Assembly: GCA_022578605.1 (NCBI GenBank)
Contig: MU394053.1
Location: forward strand, 559,960-623,959
DNA length: 64,000 nucleotides
Source: Camillea tinctor
Lineage: Eukaryota > Ascomycota > Sordariomycetes > Xylariales > Xylariaceae
Direction: 5' to 3'
The translations under genes were made by a program, and so were the position numbers. The notes below the pieces were generated by a model that worked only from the letters and a program-made list of their open reading frames with translations, ran no database searches and was not told the origin of the DNA. Positions 61,539 to 64,000 of the stretch are shown piece after piece (positions within the stretch are counted from its first letter, which is position 1; every line of letters starts with the position of its first letter).

Positions 61539-62748
61539 CTCTGAGGGCGCTTTGAAGGGGCGCCCGAGGGCAGCATCTGCTCACGTTGAGGGGCTTGATA
61601 CCCATGATAAAATGAAGCATAGGGGTAACCTAACTCGGTATATTAGATGAGAAAGCTTTTATCATGATGTGTCGATGAAGTAGAATATGTTCTGCGTGGC
61701 GCTTCCTGTCAGCTCTAACAATGTGTGCAGAACTTGACTACCTATTATATCATCTACCTTGTTATTTGATCCCCTCATTCTGCTCGAAATTAGGGACATC
61801 TCTACCTTGCGTTACCTCATGATAGCACGATTCCTGGCCTATAAGTATTAATTGCATTTTCCTCGTAACATTCGCTGTACTCACTGCCTCGTCAGGTCAC
61901 CCCCTATTTTGCCCTGAAATAACGGGCTAGTGTTGAAAGGTCTAGCTGCGGTATTGTGTAGCTTATCGAGATAAGCGCATCACACACGTTGAGATGATGC
62001 CGAAAGGATGAAAACTATTTGCCCCTGAAGTTTGCCTCTCTTGTGTTCATCGTAGGATCACGTCAGCATTCGAATATCCTGACGGAGTATTACCTCCGTG
62101 GCTGTACTAGGCGTCCTTGCATGCGGTTCTGTCTTGAGGCCTCGGCAGGTCGAGTATTGTATTCTATAGTCAAGGGGGTCAAGGGGAACTGCAGCCATGT
62201 CTCCACCCCGTACCTCCACTCCTGAACCACTGCTAAGCGCCTTTCGCTCCTATTGAGATATTGTGCCGGATCCCCCTCCTCCACTAGAACCGGGGTTTGA
62301 GCTTGCAGAGTGCCTATGAATCTCTTGTCAGTGATTATAGTATGCACTTCTAATACTCGCTAAAACCATAAGTGAGATGTGACTGACGGGGTGCAGAGGG
62401 AAGGTCTCAAGTTACCGACGGGCCCACCGCCTCAACAAACCAAAGCAACCCCGTGGGCTCCTACAAGACTAGAAATTCACAACGAGACCACAATATAGTG
62501 AATCCTAGCCACTATTTTGTAGTTTGAAAATACCTCTTCAAGGGTATTTTTTACATAGAGTTCGCTTCTAGCCGCCTCCTTGACCCGTTTCTAATCATCT
62601 GTTCGGGGGCATCAGCGTAGGGCTTCGAAATGTACCTAGCTGTTTATAGCAAGCTTTAATAAATTCGGAGTCCTTAGCCAGATTTGGTGGCTGTGCCGGG
62701 AAGTTAACACTTTTGGCACACAACTGCCATACAACAGGGCTAGTAGAC
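61539..62748. other. Intergenic, no gene recognised
   Basis: No coding region could be supported on either strand. Short frames such as 62019-62225 lack any family resemblance. Confidence 0.5.
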
Positions 62749-62750
62749 CT

Positions 62751-62912
62751 ACATAGGGGGGAGGAGAGGGGGGGGGGGGGGGGGGGGGGTGTATTTTGTT
62801 TTTGGCATAAATATTTAAATTAAAAACCAACGAATAAAAAACACAGTATATATTTTGGTTGGTAAAACCCCACCCCCCCCCGCCCCCCCCCCCCCCCCCC
62901 CCCCCCCGCCTA
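62751..62912. mobile_element. Fold-back element with long G and C arms
   Basis: The left arm CATAGGGGGGAGGAGAGG followed by a G-run (about 62768-62789) is answered by a C-run (about 62873-62907) and CCTATG on the right. Both sides carry TA outside the inverted ends (CTACATAGG and CCTATGTAG). Between the arms lies ~80 bp of AT-rich DNA. The shape suits a small TA-inserted fold-back element whose G/C arms expanded by slippage. The exact lengths of the runs may be affected by sequencing. Confidence 0.55.
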
Positions 62913-64000
62913 TGTAGCTTTTGGCCTTCATATTTCCTTTTCAAACCCACGTCTATAGAAGCCCGTATCTCTTATGAGTGGGATAGCCACAGCCGCTAAC
63001 CAGAGTTCGGGCATAGTTTACTTGTGGGGTTGCTTGATCCCTTGGGACCGTGACCACGGTATTGGCCGCGGTGGGATTTCACATCTCCTGTTTGCGTCAA
63101 CATGTGTACCATTGTTGGATACATGAGACTTATCCCGAATTGAATGCCGACTTTCTGCTCTTGTATGCAAGATGCATGACAAACCAGGCTTTTTGCACGG
63201 CATTCGGCCAAACCGTCAACGCGGCAGAGATCGACAATAAATCTCTGAAGCATCGCAACGAAAACCTGTGTATCCTGGCAACTTGTTATTCAACCGTATT
63301 CATTACAGCCAATACCAACAAGAGATACCTATAGTCGTGTCGTCATGATACATATTTCCGCCTCTCCATTGTCATGGATTGGGCGTCGTTGCTAGTCAAA
63401 GGGCTCCAGCGCAGATGTAGGATATCGGTGTGGGATGACCATGGACTATGTCACGTCGGTTGGTAAGCCATTGTCCACCTAACGTATGCGCTCGCAAGGG
63501 GTAAGAGATAACGGAGCACACAGTGGGCGACTTGTTCGTATGCTCTAGAGCATTCACATGTACCCCTTGAGGACAGGTACCTTGAAGGACATGGCCCAAG
63601 GGAACATGGCCATAGCCATGATGGGTAGTACTACAAATCATATGTTAGCGGATTTTCTAACCTGGGCGATGCTAACCGATGGACTAACCTTGAGGGATAT
63701 GGAAGCAATGCCCACGCAGCGACGTAGCTTGTTCCGCGTAGGTATATCATCGGGAAATCTGAATCGATCGAGAAAAAAAGAAAAGCCACTATCGCGTCAT
63801 CCATAGTGTGGACGGGAGCCTTACGAGAATCTATTGGTGTCCAAGTACAATCGAAACGTCTAGAACCCGCAAACCGTACTCTTAAATTTGAATTTTTGGT
63901 GCCTTGTATCGATGTATTTGTAATTTTGGGGCGAATCAGCCCGGATTCCTCTTTTTTTTTTGTACACATATCGAGGTCGGAAGAACGGCAAAACGAGGGC
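62913..64000. other. Right edge, no confident gene
   Basis: Frames at 63050-63334 (plus), 63396-63641 (minus) and 63558-63806 (plus) are open but show no recognised domain and no splice context. A gene continuing beyond the window cannot be excluded. Confidence 0.45.

Overview
The window is a chromosomal segment of a filamentous ascomycete, most likely a Sordariomycete. This follows from protein-coding genes split by short GT-AG introns (mostly 50-90 bp, with CTAAC-like branch points), fungus-specific families (PXR1, fungal CorA-like transporter, HET domain, HR-PKS, long-chain alcohol oxidase), and AT-rich islands with C-to-T decay that look like repeat-induced point mutation (RIP). No rRNA, tRNA or CRISPR was recognised.

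Layout. 0.5-0.8 kb: a 300-bp MITE-like inverted-repeat element. 1.0-2.3 kb: PXR1, a G-patch ribosome-biogenesis protein. 4.5-5.8 kb: a BTB/POZ gene with an in-frame stop. 6.9-8.8 kb: an intact P450 of trichodiene-oxygenase type. 9.1-11.0 kb: a ruined HET-domain gene. 15.2-15.9 kb: a Pro-rich and Ser/His-rich protein. 18.3-22.4 kb: a ten-exon CorA-like transporter. 23.1-36 kb: what looks like a half-dead secondary-metabolite locus. It holds a 5'-truncated P450, an intact GMC oxidoreductase, an AT-rich relic, an intact DHA2-type MFS exporter, a cupin with a stop codon, the scar of a highly reducing PKS (KS start joined to a distal region), and an intact phenol-hydroxylase-type FAD monooxygenase. 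37.0-41.2 kb: a small four-TM protein and a long-chain fatty alcohol oxidase, in GC-rich DNA. 43.8-49.3 kb: a Bem3-like PX-PH-RhoGAP with an unusually long first intron. 49.3-59.2 kb: about 10 kb with no recognisable gene but many simple repeats. 59.2-60.0 kb: a histidine-phosphatase-fold protein that lacks its catalytic His. 60-64 kb: intergenic DNA with repeats.

Three copies (about 142-146 bp) of one element lie at 11.4, 36.4 and 61.4 kb. They are bounded by TGTTGGA/TCCAATA-type ends and 5-bp target duplications (two perfect, one with a mismatch), and read best as solo LTRs of a Copia-like retrotransposon.

How the genes work together: housekeeping genes (PXR1, CorA-like, Bem3-like) alternate with accessory blocks. 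In the 23-36 kb block the core synthase is dead while tailoring oxidases and an exporter are still open, so the locus is either in mid-decay or has been repurposed. Exon boundaries were worked out by eye from splice sites and reading phase; no database search was possible.
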